This document shows positions 1 to 8,128 of a stretch of DNA of 39,731 nucleotides, in pieces. The stretch's first letter is position 1. The number at the start of each line of letters is the position of its first letter. Under the pieces are notes generated by a model that did no database searches, had not been told where the DNA came from, and saw nothing but the letters and a program-made list of their open reading frames with translations. The position numbers were made by a program, and so were the translations under genes. Source of the DNA: Chloroflexota bacterium (lineage in GTDB: Bacteria > Chloroflexota > Anaerolineae > Anaerolineales > Villigracilaceae). The DNA lies in the NCBI GenBank assembly GCA_026390015.1, contig JAPLGS010000113.1, positions 1 to 39,731 of the forward strand. The letters run 5' to 3'.

Positions 1-54
1 GAAGGGCAAGCCTTTTTCTTGCTGATGGAAGCCGCTCGGAAAGAAATCCTATGA
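1..54 (+). CDS. C-terminal end of a glycoside hydrolase-like protein (partial)
   Basis: The first 17 codons of frame 1 are open and end in TGA at 52-54. They encode EGQAFFLLMEAARKEI plus a final Leu. An EGQAF...LLMEAAR tail resembles the C-terminus of GH88/GH105-type unsaturated uronyl hydrolases, which fits the next gene. The stop overlaps the start of the following gene (ATGA at 51-54), so the two are translationally coupled and in one operon. Only the tail is visible, so the family call is tentative. Confidence 0.5.
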   Translation, partial: EGQAFFLLMEAARKEIL

Positions 55-1184
55 CCAATCTCATCACTCCTCCAGAGTGGCTCGACCTCGCGCTTGAATT
101 CTGCGTCGCCAAAACGCGCCACAATCTGGCAACCCTCAATGGTTTTCCGGAACGAACCGAGGGCGGAAAATGGGTGCAAATGGATCCCGACCTGCATGGC
201 TGGTGGGTTGGAGGTCATTGGGTTGGATTGATTTGGCTGACGTACGCTGCCACCGGAGATCCATTACTCATTGACACCGCCCGTGATTGGGGAAATCGCC
301 TGTTACCACGCCAACCCGACCAGGATGATCATGATCTGGGATTTCTCTTCGAGTTGGGATTCGTTCTCGGCTACCAAATGACTGGCGATGAAACACTCAA
401 GCATCCTGCCCTGCAAGCTGCGGCAACTCTCAGCCAGAGATTCAACCCGCGTGGAAAATTCATTCAAGCCTGGGGTTTACTCGACGCTTCACCCGAACTA
501 CGCGGACGCACGATCATGGATACCATGATGAACCTCGACCTGCTTTTCTGGGCTGGCAAGGAAACCGGTGATCCTCGCTACGCTAAGATTGCCGCCGCCC
601 ACGCCCGCACCACCCTGACCCACCACCTCCGACCGGATGGCAGCACCTCCCATACCTGCGACTTCAACCCAGATACGGGTGCGTTCATCAAACAAGATAC
701 CCATCAGGGGCTGAGCGCCACCTCCTGCTGGAGTCGCGGCCAAGCTTGGGGTGTGTATGGCTTTGCAGATTGCTACCGCGCCACGGGTGATTCCGTTTTC
801 CTGGATACCAGCCGCCGCCTGGTGGAATATCTTTGGCCGCGATTGCCCGGTGATCTCATCCCATTCTGGGATTTCGACAGCCCTCTCATACCCAACGATG
901 TACGTGACAGTTCGGCCGCATCGGTATTGGCATCAGGCTTGCTCAATCTCGCGTCCGTCGAAAATGATTCCAAACTTGCCAGTCTCTGGCAAAGTCGGGC
1001 GATCAGCATTCTTGAATCACTCTGGCTAAATTACACCAGTCGAGATACAGGGGAAGCCAGCCTTTTGCTGCATGGCACGCGATCCAAACCGCACAACCTG
1101 ATGGATCACGGACTAATCTACGGCGATTATTACTTCGTTGAAGCGCTCATGCGTTTATCAAAACCAGAGTTGACCATTTCTTGA
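51..1184 (+). CDS. Unsaturated glucuronyl hydrolase, glycoside hydrolase family 88
   Basis: The 377-residue length and motifs match GH88 enzymes. These hydrate the 4,5-double bond left by polysaccharide lyases, splitting unsaturated oligo-uronides into a free sugar and 4-deoxy-5-keto-uronate. Visible signatures are the DHDLGFLFE block near residue 93 and DTMMNLDLLFWA near 156, which carry the aspartates used by the family for catalysis. The block SCWSRGQAWGVYGFADCY near 226 and the segment IPFWDFDSP...RDSSAASVLASGLL near 270 complete the six-hairpin barrel. There is no signal peptide, so it acts in the cytoplasm on imported oligosaccharides. The start overlaps the upstream stop by ATGA. The IolB/KduI-like and KduD-like genes that follow handle the expected product. 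Confidence 0.9.
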   Translation: MTNLITPPEWLDLALEFCVAKTRHNLATLNGFPERTEGGKWVQMDPDLHGWWVGGHWVGLIWLTYAATGDPLLIDTARDWGNRLLPRQPDQDDHDLGFLFELGFVLGYQMTGDETLKHPALQAAATLSQRFNPRGKFIQAWGLLDASPELRGRTIMDTMMNLDLLFWAGKETGDPRYAKIAAAHARTTLTHHLRPDGSTSHTCDFNPDTGAFIKQDTHQGLSATSCWSRGQAWGVYGFADCYRATGDSVFLDTSRRLVEYLWPRLPGDLIPFWDFDSPLIPNDVRDSSAASVLASGLLNLASVENDSKLASLWQSRAISILESLWLNYTSRDTGEASLLLHGTRSKPHNLMDHGLIYGDYYFVEALMRLSKPELTIS

Positions 1185-1209
1185 CCCAATCACAAATCCA
1201 GGAGTAACC

Positions 1210-2031
1210 ATGAAATATCATTCCCCCCTCACATCCAACCCGGGCCTCAACACCCTGCCCATCAATCCATGTCAACTGCTCGATTTCAACTTGCTCAAAC
1301 TTGAAGCCGGTGAAAAACATAGTGCCACCAGCGGAAATCGCGAAATCCTGGCGGTGATATTAGGCGGCAAAGCCACCTTCACCGTCAATGGAATCAGCTT
1401 CGAGAAGGTTGGCGGGCGACCGAATGTCTTCAACGGCAAGCCGCATTCAGTGTATATTCCTGCCGGGGCCGAGTACAGCATTCAGGCCGAGGGCGCGGTT
1501 GAGATCGGCCTGTCCAGCGCACCCAGCGACCAGACCGGTATCCAGCCCTACGTCATCAGTCCCTCACAGGTAGCCAACGGCGTCTGGGGGGCAGCCAATT
1601 TCAAACGCTACTTCCATCAGATTCTCACTCTCGCCGCCCAACCTGAACTACCTGCCAGCCGGCTAATAGTCGGTGAGACATTCACCCCCAGCGGCAACTG
1701 GAGCACTTATCCGCCACACAAGCATCAGGTAGATGATCTACCGCGCCAAGCCTTTCACGAAGAGATGTACTACTTCAGAGTTAACCCCGTCGACGGCTTC
1801 GGCATCTGCCATTACTACAACGAAGAAGGCGAGGATGAAAATTTCACCATCCGCGACAACAGTATCCACATGCTACCGCGCGGATATCACACCGTTGTCA
1901 GCGCCCCCGGTTACACCACATATTACCTGTGGTTCTTGGCTGGCAATCAGCGCGTCCAAGCTACAGTAGATGATCCCGCGTTAGGCTGGGTCACCAAGAC
2001 GATCCCCATGTTGAAAGAATTGGGACATTAA
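1210..2031 (+). CDS. KduI/IolB-family uronate isomerase (closest in motif to 5-deoxy-glucuronate isomerase)
   Basis: A 273-residue double-cupin protein of the KduI/IolB family. The C-terminal half carries GNWSTYPPHKHQVDDLP, HEEMYYFRVNP and LPRGYHTVVSAPGY, the metal-binding His/Glu pattern and the wording typical of IolB rather than of KduI. IolB isomerises 5-deoxyglucuronate in inositol breakdown, while KduI isomerises 5-keto-4-deoxyuronate. No other iol gene is present, and the flanks are a GH88 hydrolase and a KduD-type dehydrogenase. The likely job here is therefore the KduI step (inference). The ATG is preceded by CAGGAG with normal spacing. The next gene starts 3 bases after its stop. 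Confidence 0.82.
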   Translation: MKYHSPLTSNPGLNTLPINPCQLLDFNLLKLEAGEKHSATSGNREILAVILGGKATFTVNGISFEKVGGRPNVFNGKPHSVYIPAGAEYSIQAEGAVEIGLSSAPSDQTGIQPYVISPSQVANGVWGAANFKRYFHQILTLAAQPELPASRLIVGETFTPSGNWSTYPPHKHQVDDLPRQAFHEEMYYFRVNPVDGFGICHYYNEEGEDENFTIRDNSIHMLPRGYHTVVSAPGYTTYYLWFLAGNQRVQATVDDPALGWVTKTIPMLKELGH

Positions 2032-2034
2032 AAA

Positions 2035-2799
2035 GTGATACTCGATCTGTTCAAACTCGATGGAAAAGTCGCCCTCGTCACTGGCGCGGGGCGCGGATTA
2101 GGCCAGGCGATGGCAATTGCCCTCGCCGAAGCCGGAGCAGATGTAGCTGGGCTGGGTTCCGGCTCCCTGAACGACACTGCTACTCAGGTGCAAGCTCTCG
2201 GACGACGCTTCCTGCCACTCAAAGTTGATTTGCTCGAAGCACATGCCGAAGATATGACCAAAGTCGTCGAGCAAGTGGTGGTTGGTTTAGGCGCTCTGGA
2301 TATTCTGGTCAACAATGCCGGCACAATCCGCCGCGCGCCGGTACTAGAATTCAGCGAGAAAGATTGGGACGATGTGATGCAAGTCAATTTGAAAGCCGCC
2401 TTCCTGCTCTCGCAAGCTGCCGCGCGATTAATGGTGAAACGGCGCAAAGGCAAGATCATCAACATCGCCTCGATGCTATCTTTCCAGGGTGGCATTCGCG
2501 TGGCCTCGTACACCGCCGCGAAAAGCGGTATGGCAGGCATCACCCGATTGATGGCAAATGAACTAGCATCCAAAGGACTCAACATCAACGCCATTGCTCC
2601 AGGCTACATGGCAACCGATAATACCGCTGCATTACGCGTTGACCCCGAACGGGCACCAGCCATCCTCGATCGCATCCCGGCCGGCCGCTGGGGAGAACCT
2701 GCCGATCTGATGGGCGCGGTCGTTTTTCTCGCTTCCGCCGCCTCCGATTACATGAACGGCGCGATTGTTCCGGTAGACGGCGGCTGGCTGACTAGATAA
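2035..2799 (+). CDS. kduD: KduD-type SDR: 2-dehydro-3-deoxy-D-gluconate 5-dehydrogenase (probable)
   Basis: A 254-residue classical short-chain dehydrogenase. The Rossmann motif TGAGRGLG is near residue 17, NNAG near 92, and the catalytic Ser and YTAAK motif lie within ASMLSFQGGIRVASYTAAK. It ends in the usual VPVDGGWL. The start LFKLDGKVALVTGAGRG is typical of KduD, which interconverts 2,5-diketo-3-deoxygluconate and 2-keto-3-deoxygluconate. It starts at GTG only three bases after the isomerase stop and has only a weak Shine-Dalgarno sequence (GAAAGAA), so translational coupling is likely. SDR substrate calls are weak from sequence alone. The placement after GH88 and a KduI/IolB isomerase is the main support. 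Confidence 0.75.
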   Translation: MILDLFKLDGKVALVTGAGRGLGQAMAIALAEAGADVAGLGSGSLNDTATQVQALGRRFLPLKVDLLEAHAEDMTKVVEQVVVGLGALDILVNNAGTIRRAPVLEFSEKDWDDVMQVNLKAAFLLSQAAARLMVKRRKGKIINIASMLSFQGGIRVASYTAAKSGMAGITRLMANELASKGLNINAIAPGYMATDNTAALRVDPERAPAILDRIPAGRWGEPADLMGAVVFLASAASDYMNGAIVPVDGGWLTR

Positions 2800-2856
2800 T
2801 CAATAATACAGAGCTCAAATTCAATCGTTCTGATATTCTCCTATTAAGGTCAACCC

Positions 2857-5091
2857 ATGCCCATATCCCGTCGCTTTCAACTATTGGAAAAACGCGAAGT
2901 CAACCGCGAGACGTTTGTCGAACCGTGGCCTGAAGCTGGTCTGATTGTGGCTGATAGTCCGGCGGATCCTCAACCCAGCCTTCGTATCGAAGCAGGCCGT
3001 GTGACCGAACTAGATGGACGACCCCGCGACCAATTCGATATTTTGGACACCTTTATCGCAGATCACAGTTTGGATCTCGCCGCCGCGGAAATTGCGATGG
3101 CGACCCCATCTATTGATATTGCCCGTATGTTGGTGGATATCAATGTGCCCCGTGCTGAAATTCTGCATCTTGTTGCTGGCTGTACCCCTGCCAAACTTGT
3201 AGATATTATCCGGCATATGAATGTGTTGGAGATGATGATGGGATTGGGAAAGATGCGCGCACGCCGCACCCCGGCAAATCAGGCTCACGTCACCAACCGA
3301 CGTGAGCATCCCGCGCTTCTCGCTGCCGATGCAGCTGAAGCTGCCTTACGGGGTTTTGCTGAAATCGAAACCACCGTGGGCGTGGCGCGCTATGCGCCAT
3401 TCAACGCACTGGCAATCCTAATTGGCAGTCAAACCGGGCGAGGCGGGGTGCTCACTCAGTGCGCAGTTGAAGAATCGCTGGGGTTGGAATTGGCAATGAA
3501 AGGTCTCACAACGTATGCAGAGACTCTCTCGATTTACGGTACAGAAGGCACCTTTGTGGATGGGGACGATACTCCGTGGTCCAAGGCGTTTCTTTCGGCG
3601 GCTTACGCTTCTCGCGGAGTCAAGATCCGATTCACTTCCGGCACCGGATCCGAAGCGCTCATGGGTCACGCCCAAGGGTGTTCGATGTTGTATCTGGAGG
3701 CACGCTGTCTGCTCGTAACACGCGGAGCAGGGAGTCAGGGCGTGCAAAATGGTTCCATCTCATGCATCGCATTGCCCGAGTCTCTGCCCGGCGGAGTGCG
3801 CGCGGTTCTTGCTGAAAATTTGCTGGCAACTATGCTGGGGTTGGAGGTCGCTTCGGGCAACGATGCGCTTGCCTCACATTCGGATATTCGCAAAGCGGCC
3901 AAGCTCATGCTGCAATTTATCCCCGGCACCGATTTCATTACCTCCGGCTATAGCGCCATGCCTAGGCGTGAAAACCTGTTCGGCGGTGGTAATTTCGATG
4001 CCGATGATTTTGATGATTACAACGTTCTGCAACGTGATATGCAGGTGGATGGCGGCAACCGTCCGATCTCTGAGCAAGAAGCGTTGGCCATTCGCACTGA
4101 AGCTGCGCGCGCAATTCAAGCTGTCTACACTGAGTTGGGATTCCCAGCCATAACTGATGATGAAGTGGAGGCGGCAGTTCTGGCTCATGGAAGCGAGGAA
4201 ATGCCCTCACGTAATGTTGTGGCTGACCTCGCCGCCGCCGATAAGTTTTTGCCCAGCGAGCAAAATATTTTGAGCGTGGTACGCGCTTTGCAAATACGAG
4301 GCTTTGAAAAAGTGGCAGCCAACTTGTTGGAGATGGGGCGTCAGCGCGTGGCCGGTGATTACCTACAAACATCGGCGATCTTTGACAGAAACTTCAAAGT
4401 CCAAAGCGCGATCAACGATGTCAATGATTACTCCGGGCCCGGTAGCGGTTATCGAGTCAGTGCCGAGCGCTGGCAGGAAATACAAAACCTGCCACAGGTA
4501 AAATCCCCGCGCGATTTTATTGCTGATCAGATCGGGGAGCCATGCGCCCGCCTCGCGGAACTGGGTCCAGCGAGGCCCGGTGTATCCCCTGAAATCATCG
4601 TAGCTGTTGGGCCGGCCTTTGGCACCGAGTTGATTCGGACGATCAATGGACTCGATCACGAGGAAGTATTGGCCGCCATTCTCACGGGTGTGGCGAGTCA
4701 AGGTTTGGTGGCGCGTGTGGTTAAGATATATCGTACATCCGACTGCGCCGCCATCGGGTATATCGGGGCGCAACTCAGTGGGTCAGGAATCGCAATCGGC
4801 TTGCAATCGCGCGGGACCACCATCATCCACAAACGCGGACTGGCGCGGCTCAGCAATTTGGAATTGTTTCCTCAGTCGCCAAGTATGACATTGGAAACGT
4901 ATCAGGCCATCGGGGTGAATGCTGCGCGTTATGCGCTGGGCATGGTGACCACGCCGGTGCCGGTTCAAGTGGATAACTGGGCGAGGTTGCGGCTCATCGT
5001 CAAAACTGCGTTATTACACCGTCACGAAACAGAACAAGTGCAAGACCAGCCGCCGATGGAAATGCGTTTTGATTGGGAACCAGATTTGTAA
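2857..5091 (+). CDS. B12-dependent diol/glycerol dehydratase, fused large and medium subunits
   Basis: A 744-residue chain. Residues 1 to about 550 are a full PduC/DhaB1-like large subunit (RRFQLLEKREVN start, TGRGGVLTQCAVEE, RFTSGTGSEALMG, TRGAGSQGVQNGSISC, GDYLQTSAIFDRNF, GPGSGYRVSAERW). Residues from about 578 are a PduD-like medium subunit (IIVAVGPAFGTE, SDCAAIGY, LSGSGIAIGLQSRGTTIIH, LSNLELFPQSP, TLETYQAIGVNAARYA). The enzyme uses adenosylcobalamin to convert 1,2-diols or glycerol to aldehydes. In the well-studied enzymes these are separate chains of about 554 and 224 residues. Here only a linker of about 30 residues joins them, and the N-terminal tail of the medium subunit is missing. 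An AAGG lies upstream of the ATG. No reactivase genes (DdrA/DdrB) are visible nearby. Confidence 0.93.
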   Translation: MPISRRFQLLEKREVNRETFVEPWPEAGLIVADSPADPQPSLRIEAGRVTELDGRPRDQFDILDTFIADHSLDLAAAEIAMATPSIDIARMLVDINVPRAEILHLVAGCTPAKLVDIIRHMNVLEMMMGLGKMRARRTPANQAHVTNRREHPALLAADAAEAALRGFAEIETTVGVARYAPFNALAILIGSQTGRGGVLTQCAVEESLGLELAMKGLTTYAETLSIYGTEGTFVDGDDTPWSKAFLSAAYASRGVKIRFTSGTGSEALMGHAQGCSMLYLEARCLLVTRGAGSQGVQNGSISCIALPESLPGGVRAVLAENLLATMLGLEVASGNDALASHSDIRKAAKLMLQFIPGTDFITSGYSAMPRRENLFGGGNFDADDFDDYNVLQRDMQVDGGNRPISEQEALAIRTEAARAIQAVYTELGFPAITDDEVEAAVLAHGSEEMPSRNVVADLAAADKFLPSEQNILSVVRALQIRGFEKVAANLLEMGRQRVAGDYLQTSAIFDRNFKVQSAINDVNDYSGPGSGYRVSAERWQEIQNLPQVKSPRDFIADQIGEPCARLAELGPARPGVSPEIIVAVGPAFGTELIRTINGLDHEEVLAAILTGVASQGLVARVVKIYRTSDCAAIGYIGAQLSGSGIAIGLQSRGTTIIHKRGLARLSNLELFPQSPSMTLETYQAIGVNAARYALGMVTTPVPVQVDNWARLRLIVKTALLHRHETEQVQDQPPMEMRFDWEPDL

Positions 5092-5101
5092 GGAATACAC
5101 T

Positions 5102-5512
5102 ATGAAAACACGCCCCATAAAATATCCATTGATTGAGAGCGCCGCTGAAACTCTACGCGCGGCCAGCGGATGTTTGCTTGCTGATGTCACTGCCGACGCC
5201 GCGCGTGCTGGTGATCTTTCCATGGCAGATATCCAAATCAGTGCTGACACTCTGCGGATGCAAGCCGAGATTGCGCGGCAATCCGGTTACCCACAACAAG
5301 CTTCCAATCTCATACGCGCCGCCGAACTTACCGCCGTCCCCAATGCCGAGGTGCTGCGGATGTATAACACCCTGCGCCCGGGACGGGCAACTCACGCTGA
5401 ACTGGTGGCACTGGCTGACTCGTTGGAAACGGACTACCACGCTCCAGAATGTGCCCACTTGGTGCGTGAGGCCGCAGGGGTTTATCAGATACGCGGCTTG
5501 TTGCAGAAATAA
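5102..5512 (+). CDS. Diol/glycerol dehydratase small subunit
   Basis: 136 residues matching PduE/DhaB3: YPLIESAAETLRAASG, DLSMADIQISADTLRMQAEIA, NLIRAAELTAVPNAEVLRMYNTLRP, and a C-terminal LVREAAGVYQIRGLL. It would complete the dehydratase heterohexamer with the fused chain upstream. The ATG at 5102 is chosen because AAGGA precedes it by about seven bases. The earlier in-frame start at 5069 lies inside the previous gene and adds residues unlike the family. Known small subunits are longer, about 140 to 175 residues. The N-terminal extension that lowers solubility or targets microcompartments in Pdu enzymes is absent, as it is in the fused partner, and no shell-protein genes are seen. Confidence 0.9.
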   Translation: MKTRPIKYPLIESAAETLRAASGCLLADVTADAARAGDLSMADIQISADTLRMQAEIARQSGYPQQASNLIRAAELTAVPNAEVLRMYNTLRPGRATHAELVALADSLETDYHAPECAHLVREAAGVYQIRGLLQK

Positions 5513-5559
5513 GTCGGCAGTAAAAAACATTTAAACATTCCACTTGCCTTGATGATTTT

Positions 5560-6045
5560 CTACGTAGCAAGCCACCGTTGGAGGCCGGCGATCGCAAGCG
5601 CATGATCTTCCCATCCGGCGAGACCTGAGACAATCAGCGTACCAACCCGTCCCTTGCCACGGACGACCAGAGGCACGGCTCCACCCTCGGCCCGGAATAG
5701 CTCGGGGTCAAGTCCGGTCTCTGTCTGGAAATCAGCTTTGCGTTCGAGAAATTCCAACCGGATGGTCCATGAACTACGGTTAAACTTGCGAGCGACATTC
5801 TTTTTCTTGATGATCCAATCTGCGTTCCCAGCTCCTGTCCCATCCATAAAATAGATAAAAAGCGGATGGTTGTCAGTCTCGAGATGGACAGCAACCGGTC
5901 TGCCGGGAACAAGGACTGGTGCGAGTTCAAGGATTGACTGACCAATAGCCATAGCATCTGCGGCAGTCAAGTGTTCAAGCACGAGAGTTGATTCTTGTTC
6001 CGCACACTCGGCAGCAGTTGCTGGGGCACTCAAAATATTTCCCAT
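5560..6045 (-). CDS. UPF0303 / DUF336-like (GlcG/HbpS) protein
   Basis: 161 residues with the UPF0303 pattern: VAVHLETDNHPLFIYFMDG, NADWIIKKKNVARKFNRSSW, EGGAVPLVVRGKGRVGTLIVSGL and a final WEDHALAIAGLQRW. The family is related to the GlcG/HbpS fold, which is also found as the C-terminal domain of PduO. Members have been linked to heme or cobalamin-related roles, but the biochemical function of this subgroup is not known. The start is taken at 6045, where GAGGAGAG sits seven bases upstream. A longer frame to 6087 would overlap the aldehyde dehydrogenase. With this start there is a 13-base gap after the aldehyde dehydrogenase stop, so the two form an operon. Confidence 0.8.
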   Translation of the reverse strand: MGNILSAPATAAECAEQESTLVLEHLTAADAMAIGQSILELAPVLVPGRPVAVHLETDNHPLFIYFMDGTGAGNADWIIKKKNVARKFNRSSWTIRLEFLERKADFQTETGLDPELFRAEGGAVPLVVRGKGRVGTLIVSGLAGWEDHALAIAGLQRWLAT

Positions 6046-6058
6046 TCTTAACTCTCCT

Positions 6059-7513
6059 CTATTTGCTATTAAGATTAACCCAGACATTCTTCAATCGGGT
6101 GTAGGCTAAGACCGCTTCTGGCCCGCCCTCGCGGCCGAGACCGCTTAGCTTGACTCCACCGAACGGGACCTCGAACCCGAAGGCCGCTGAACCGTTTATC
6201 GTAACGTGTCCAACATCAAGTTTGGAAGCGACCGAATGGGCGGTGGCCAAATCGCTGGTCCAGATCTCAGCTGAAAGTCCGAAAGAATTATCGTTTGCTA
6301 AGGCAACTGCTTCATCTATATTGTCCACTGGAATAACTGTAATCACAGGGCCGAAAATTTCTTCATCAACGATGCGCATGCCGTTGTGACAATCGGCGAA
6401 AACAGTTGGGGCGACAAAAAATCCGCGCTCGTCGAAACCTTCTGGCCGGCCGCCGCCAGCGATCAACCGGGCGCCCTCCTCGATACCGATGCGAATATAG
6501 CCCATTACTTTCTCGTAATGTCTCTTCGAGGCTAAAGGCCCGAGATTAACTCCGGGCTGTGTGCCCGGACCGGGCGTAAGGCTTCGAGCACGAATAGCCA
6601 ATTGTTCGAGGAAGGGCTCGTAAAGATCGCGACGGACGTACCAGCGCGCGCGCTGTCCGCATGATTGTCCGGCATTCCAAGCTAGGGTTCCAGCCGCATT
6701 TCCAACAGGCCCATCCAATTCAGTTGCATCTTTTACAAAAACAAGCGCCGCAGCCTTTCCGCCGAGTTCCATGGAAATAACCGGTGTAATATTGCGGGCT
6801 GCGGCTTCGAGAACCCTGCGTCCCGTCTCGACCGAACCGGTGAATACGATACCGCGGACGCGCGGGTCTTCGGTGAGTACCTTGCCCAATTCTGGTCCGC
6901 CGGGAATCACGTTTAGTACGCCCGCCGGGATGCCTTCTTCCTGAAACAGACTGGCTAGGGCAAGTGTGACGAGTGATATTTCAGGTGCGGGTTTGACTAC
7001 GCAAGTGTTGCCCGCCGCCAAAGCGGGCGCAACACTTCGGCAAAAAATATCCAGTGGATAATTCCACGGTGCGATGTGCACCGTAACCCCGAGCGGCTCA
7101 CGCAGCACGTAATCCAGTTGCCCTGGTCCGAGATCGATCGTCATGCCTGTTAGTTTATCTGCCAACCCACCGAAATACTCAAGATAGCGAGCGGCATCCT
7201 CAACCTCGGACGAGGCTTGATGAAGTGGTTTTCCCTGCTCGTTGGTTAGGAGCATGGCGAGCTCCGAAACATTCCGGCGGACGGCTGCCGCCACAGATAC
7301 AAGGAAACGACCTCTGCGGGTCGGACTCCAAGTAGACCATTCGCCGGAAAGTGCCTTTTGGGCGGCTTCCAACGCCAGGCTGGCATCTTCTGCCGAACCC
7401 CAACTCACCTCGGCGAAGATTTCTTCCGTGGCGGGGTTTATAACTGGAACTTTTGTACCGTCTGAGCCTTCACGCCAAACGCCATCGATAAAAACTTGAT
7501 AAGAAGTATTCAT
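6059..7513 (-). CDS. NAD(P)-dependent aldehyde dehydrogenase (ALDH superfamily)
   Basis: 484 residues, full length. The oxyanion Asn is at 151 (APWNYP), the cofactor Lys at 174 (VVKPAPE), the NAD-binding FTGSVETGR near 224, the general base Glu at 249 (ISMELGGK) and the catalytic Cys at 285 (AGQSCGQRAR). The C-terminus EVPFGGVKLSGLGREGG is standard. It oxidises an aldehyde to the acid and resembles betaine- or succinate-semialdehyde-type enzymes; the substrate cannot be read from sequence. It is convergent with the diol dehydratase genes, whose product is an aldehyde, so removal of that aldehyde is a reasonable inference. GGAGCAAATTG precedes the ATG. It is followed in the same operon by the UPF0303 gene. 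Confidence 0.88.
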   Translation of the reverse strand: MNTSYQVFIDGVWREGSDGTKVPVINPATEEIFAEVSWGSAEDASLALEAAQKALSGEWSTWSPTRRGRFLVSVAAAVRRNVSELAMLLTNEQGKPLHQASSEVEDAARYLEYFGGLADKLTGMTIDLGPGQLDYVLREPLGVTVHIAPWNYPLDIFCRSVAPALAAGNTCVVKPAPEISLVTLALASLFQEEGIPAGVLNVIPGGPELGKVLTEDPRVRGIVFTGSVETGRRVLEAAARNITPVISMELGGKAAALVFVKDATELDGPVGNAAGTLAWNAGQSCGQRARWYVRRDLYEPFLEQLAIRARSLTPGPGTQPGVNLGPLASKRHYEKVMGYIRIGIEEGARLIAGGGRPEGFDERGFFVAPTVFADCHNGMRIVDEEIFGPVITVIPVDNIDEAVALANDNSFGLSAEIWTSDLATAHSVASKLDVGHVTINGSAAFGFEVPFGGVKLSGLGREGGPEAVLAYTRLKNVWVNLNSK

Positions 7514-7733
7514 GGTTCAATTTGCTCCATTGAAAAACTAAGATGATATTTAAATATAAGGAAAGAGTGCTCTGCATGTGCGGCTTCCGGTCAAATCACG
7601 CACATCAAAAAAACATGTTACATAGTTGAGCTTATTAAGTTCATTGTAATTCAGCCATACAACATCGTCCAGATACCGATCCATTTACATAATCAGAGCA
7701 GGCATTATGGCTCGTATGATCGAGTTCAGATTC

Positions 7734-7757
7734 GAGCGCATGCGCTCAGGTTATAAT
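7734..7757 (+). promoter_or_regulatory. Perfect 14-bp palindrome abutting a consensus -10 box
   Basis: GAGCGCATGCGCTC at 7734-7747 is a perfect palindrome. It is followed four bases later by TATAAT at 7752-7757. No good -35 hexamer is visible at normal spacing; the best is TTCAGA at 7725-7730 with a long spacer. A palindrome filling the spacer is a common place for a regulator to bind. The promoter would face the GNAT remnant and SDR side. The 7514-7821 stretch otherwise shows no gene. Confidence 0.4.
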
Positions 7758-7821
7758 TCGATGCGTAGTATTTTATGGAATAAAAAAAAGTAAAGGAATA
7801 AATTCGCGAACAATAAGGGAT

Positions 7822-8097
7822 CGAACCGCACAAGCAAAATGGACAGAAAAACACCCTTCATACGATTGGCAGTAGAAAACGATATTAAAAGGTGTTGGTA
7901 CAGAATTGTTGAAGCAGCTCGAATCAGTTTGCCAAACAGACAGGCTACTCACCTCGACAAATCTCTCCAATGTGCGAATGCAAGCACTATTCGCAAAATT
8001 GGGATATAAATTGAGCGGTGTGATTTACAACCTTGATGAAGAAGATCCTGAATTGGTCTATATCAAACGCTTGCAGCAAATCCAGAAATCTGGTTAA
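7822..8097 (+). pseudogene. Remnant of a GNAT-family N-acetyltransferase
   Basis: Reading from 7822 gives RTAQAKWTEKHPSYDWQ, an in-frame TAG at 7873-7875, then KTILKGVGTELLKQLE and STNLSNVRMQALFAKLGYK, ending in DEEDPELVYIKRL. The pieces match the last half of GNAT acetyltransferases in order, including the acetyl-CoA loop (KGVGTELL) and the STN..N.RMQ.L..KLGY segment. The N-terminal half of the fold is missing, there is an internal stop, and the stretch between the first and second piece is shorter than normal. Only the part from 7906 is open with a possible start, and it has no good ribosome binding site. This looks like decay rather than a functional small protein. Confidence 0.7.
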
Positions 8098-8128
8098 CAA
8101 ACTACTACAACTAACGAGGAAAATGTAT

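Noticed and set aside
7817-7830. GGGATCGAACC looks like a tRNA T-loop on the minus strand
   Set aside because: No acceptor, anticodon or D-arm partners occur around it, and the bases are explained by the GNAT remnant reading frame.
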